NCBI RefSeq assembly: GCF_014656475.1
Contig: NZ_BNCM01000012.1
Span: forward strand, 1-64,000
Direction of reading: 5' to 3'
From: Sinomonas cellulolyticus
GTDB taxonomy: Bacteria > Actinomycetota > Actinomycetes > Actinomycetales > Micrococcaceae
DNA length: 64,000 bases
Below are positions 62,066-64,000 of the stretch, in pieces. Under the pieces are notes generated by a model. The model saw only the letters and a program-made list of their open reading frames with translations. It was not told where the DNA came from and made no database searches. Position 1 is the first letter of the stretch. Each line of letters opens with the position of its first letter. A program made the translations under genes and the position numbers.

Positions 62066-62824
62066 ATGGCAGAACGACTTCCCGTGGCAGTGCTGGGCGC
62101 GAATGGGCGCATGGGTTCCGAGGCCGTCAGGGCAGTCAATGCAGCGGAGGACATGGAGGTCGTCGCAGCGCTCGGCCGCGGCGACTCGCTCGAATCGCTC
62201 GTCGAGTCCGGCGCCACCCACGTCGTCGACCTCACCGTCCCCGACGCCACCGAGGAGAACGTGCGTTTCGCCGTCGAGCACGGAATGCACGCCGTCGTGG
62301 GCACCACGGGGTGGACCGACGGGCGGCTCGAGTCCCTCGGCACCCTGCTCTCCGAGTACCCCGGTACCGGCGTGCTCATCGCTCCCAACTTCGCACTCGG
62401 CGCCGTGCTCGCCTCAGCCTTCGCCGCGAAGGCCGCGCAGTACTTCGAGTCCGTCGAGATCGTCGAGCTCCACCACCCCGACAAGGTGGACGCTCCTTCC
62501 GGCACGGCCGTGCGCACCGCGCAGCTCATCGCCCAGGCCCGCGCGGCCGCCGGCGTCGGGCCCTCGCCGGACGCGACGGCGAAGACGCTCGACGGCGCGC
62601 GCGGCGCCGACGTCGACGGCGTCCGGGTGCACGCGGTGCGCCTCCGCGGCCTCGTGGCCCACCAGGAGGTCCTCCTCGGCAGCGTGGGGGAGGAACTGAC
62701 TATCCGCCACGACTCGTTCGACCGCGCGTCCTTCATGCCCGGAGTGCTGCTCGGCCTGCGCCAGGTCGCGGCGCACCCGGGGCTCACCGTCGGCCTCGAC
62801 GGCTACCTGGACCTCGGGCTGTGA
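62066..62824 (+). CDS. dapB: 4-hydroxy-tetrahydrodipicolinate reductase
   Basis: A 252-residue DapB of lysine/diaminopimelate synthesis. The NAD(P)H motif AVLGANGRMGSEAV is at the N terminus. The substrate-binding signature ELHHPDKVDAPSGTA includes the conserved catalytic HH and K. The C terminus ends FMPGVLLGLRQVAAHPGLTVGLDGYLDLGL. It is a complete, standard actinobacterial DapB. The next gene's GTG overlaps its stop by 4 bp. Confidence 0.96.
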   Translation: MAERLPVAVLGANGRMGSEAVRAVNAAEDMEVVAALGRGDSLESLVESGATHVVDLTVPDATEENVRFAVEHGMHAVVGTTGWTDGRLESLGTLLSEYPGTGVLIAPNFALGAVLASAFAAKAAQYFESVEIVELHHPDKVDAPSGTAVRTAQLIAQARAAAGVGPSPDATAKTLDGARGADVDGVRVHAVRLRGLVAHQEVLLGSVGEELTIRHDSFDRASFMPGVLLGLRQVAAHPGLTVGLDGYLDLGL

Positions 62825-63288
62825 GCGCCGTGGACTGGTTCAGGGCCAACCGGGTGAAGATCGGCGTGGCACTGGTCACGTTGCTGCTGGTGTTCTACCT
62901 CGTGGTCACGTTCGACCGTGCCCGCATCCTGCTGACGGACCCGCAGCCGGTCGCGAAGGCGATCGGCGCAGCCTATCTCGTGCTGCCGATCGTGGGAGCG
63001 TGGGCGCTCCTGCGCGAGCTCTCCTTCGGTGCCCGCCTCGAGCGGATGGGCAAGGAGCTCGCCGCCGAGGGCGGCCTCCCCGAAGACAACCTGCCACGCA
63101 CAGCTGGGGGCCGGATCGTGAGGTCAGCCGCAGACGCGGAATTCGGGCGTTACCGGGGCGAGGCCGAGGCAGCGCCGGAGGACTGGCGGTCCTGGTACCG
63201 GCTCGGCCTCGCCTACGACGCCTCCGGCGACCGCAAGCAGGCACGCGCCGCGATGCGCCGCGCAGCCGCGCTGCACCGCGGACGCTAG
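62821..63288 (+). CDS. Small membrane protein with a C-terminal TPR-like unit
   Basis: A 155-residue protein with two membrane helices (about 13-32 and 44-66) and a C-terminal helical pair, DWRSWYRLGLAYDASGDRKQARAAMRRAAAL, that matches a tetratricopeptide repeat. It is coupled to dapB (GTGA). Homologues next to dapB are common in Micrococcaceae; function unknown, perhaps a scaffold in cell-wall precursor synthesis. Confidence 0.82.
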   Translation: MSAVDWFRANRVKIGVALVTLLLVFYLVVTFDRARILLTDPQPVAKAIGAAYLVLPIVGAWALLRELSFGARLERMGKELAAEGGLPEDNLPRTAGGRIVRSAADAEFGRYRGEAEAAPEDWRSWYRLGLAYDASGDRKQARAAMRRAAALHRGR

Positions 63289-64000
63289 CGCCGCAGCGTC
63301 CGCGGCGGGGCGCCCGACGCGAGGAGGCCCAGACGGGACGCTCCGTGGGCCACCCACTCGAGGGGGCCGCGCCAGCCGTTCGCGTTCACGAACAGGCCCA
63401 CGGCGAGGGCCACCGTCACATGCAGGGCGAGCAGGGTCTCGCGGGTCACGTGGGCGAGGTCGGCTACGGGCAGAGAGAGCGCCCACACATGGGCTGTATA
63501 GAGGGTGAGGGTCATCGTGCCCGCGCCTGCGAGAGGCGCGAGCAGGCCGGTGCGCATGAGCGGGCCGACGCGCGCAAGGAGGAGGAACCCGCCGATCACC
63601 GCCGCGGAGGTCCCCGAGGTATGCAGGAGGTCCAGGGTTGTGCCCGAGTGTGGGGATGCCGTCGTGAGCCACCACCACGTTCCGGTCTGGTCCACGCCGG
63701 TGAGGTTCGCCTCGAGCATCGCCCGCAGCGGCCAAACCCGGGCCTGATCGGTGGCCAGGAGCACGTTCAAGCCGCCCAACGGTGTGAGGAACGCCCACGC
63801 GCACGCCTTGGCGGTCACGGCCGTCACGACGCCTCCGACCACGAGCCATGCCTGGGTCGACGTCCTCGCGAGGTCGGCGCGGCCGACCCACAGGCCAACG
63901 AGCACGTAAGCGAACCACTGCAGGGCCGGGTAGTAGCCGGTCACGGTCAGGTCTGCGAGGAGGCGCCCGGGCTCGGCCAGATCGGCCCACGCGGGGTTGT
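63285..64000 (-). CDS. Membrane acyltransferase-like (HGSNAT/DUF418-type) protein, 5' end outside window
   Basis: The frame is open from the right edge, so at least 238 residues of the C-terminal part are present and the N terminus is missing. About six or seven helices are seen, with TGYYPALQWFAYVLVGLWVGR at the beginning and MTLTLYTAHVWALSL later. Both segments recall heparan-alpha-glucosaminide N-acetyltransferase-domain/DUF418 membrane proteins. Its last 4 bp overlap the convergent TPR-like gene. The substrate is unknown, and the call is tentative because the conserved N-terminal part is missing. Confidence 0.72.
   Translation of the reverse strand, partial: NPAWADLAEPGRLLADLTVTGYYPALQWFAYVLVGLWVGRADLARTSTQAWLVVGGVVTAVTAKACAWAFLTPLGGLNVLLATDQARVWPLRAMLEANLTGVDQTGTWWWLTTASPHSGTTLDLLHTSGTSAAVIGGFLLLARVGPLMRTGLLAPLAGAGTMTLTLYTAHVWALSLPVADLAHVTRETLLALHVTVALAVGLFVNANGWRGPLEWVAHGASRLGLLASGAPPRTLRR

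Overview
This 64-kb window is a piece of high-GC actinobacterial chromosome, most likely from the family Micrococcaceae (an Arthrobacter- or Sinomonas-like soil bacterium). That assignment is inferred from several things: very high GC with strong GC3 bias, many GTG starts and 1-4 bp ATGA/GTGA overlaps, and short actinobacterial-type NusA. The order dxr-rip1-ispG-GNAT / proS / rimP-nusA-ylxR-infB-rbfA / truB-ribF / rpsO-pnp-M16 peptidase / dapB also follows the backbone of Mycobacterium tuberculosis. I saw no rRNA, tRNA, CRISPR array or complete mobile element. The first ~60 bases look like the end of an insertion sequence that has cut a symporter gene.

Layout. (1) 1-5632: two solute:sodium symporter/DUF485 modules, the first truncated at the window edge, flank a LytS-type sensor kinase and a LytTR response regulator. 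A Crp-like palindrome lies in the divergent promoter region. (2) 5747-9993: an Lrp/AsnC regulator diverges from a branched-chain 2-oxoacid dehydrogenase operon (E1a, E1b, E2). (3) 10003-18665: a remarkable tandem-repeat terminator, then a TetR regulator diverging from a seven-gene leucine/isovalerate catabolic operon of the Mtb Rv2498c-Rv2504c type. (4) 19346-24332: isoprenoid genes dxr and ispG, the site-2 protease Rip1, and a GNAT protein. (5) 24348-26523: an ABC-2 exporter with its own TetR repressor and a perfect operator palindrome. (6) 26719-31774: a nitrite/NO-type cluster with a DUF2249 protein, an HTH regulator with Cys residues, a polytopic membrane protein and a 913-residue copper nitrite reductase fused to a large membrane domain. 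(7) 31857-52905: the translation/transcription housekeeping block, interrupted by TauE, a PLP decarboxylase, a VIT1-family transporter, a DUF4439 protein, a ScyD-like secreted protein and a deaminase. (8) 53017-55962: a LolA-like protein with an ABC exporter. (9) 56052-62023: a near-complete molybdenum-cofactor set (moaD, moaA, moeA, moaC, mogA, moaE) around a membrane-anchored sulfite-oxidase-like enzyme. (10) 62066-64000: dapB, a TPR protein and a truncated membrane acyltransferase-like gene.

Two features run through the whole window. First, about eleven genes have a TANNNT-type -10 hexamer exactly 6-7 nt before their start codon, which predicts leaderless transcripts. Second, convergent gene pairs are separated by strong hairpins, two of which share a repeated GACCCC(G/T)CAA arm. 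The most unusual protein is the membrane-fused, three-cupredoxin nitrite reductase at 29033-31774.
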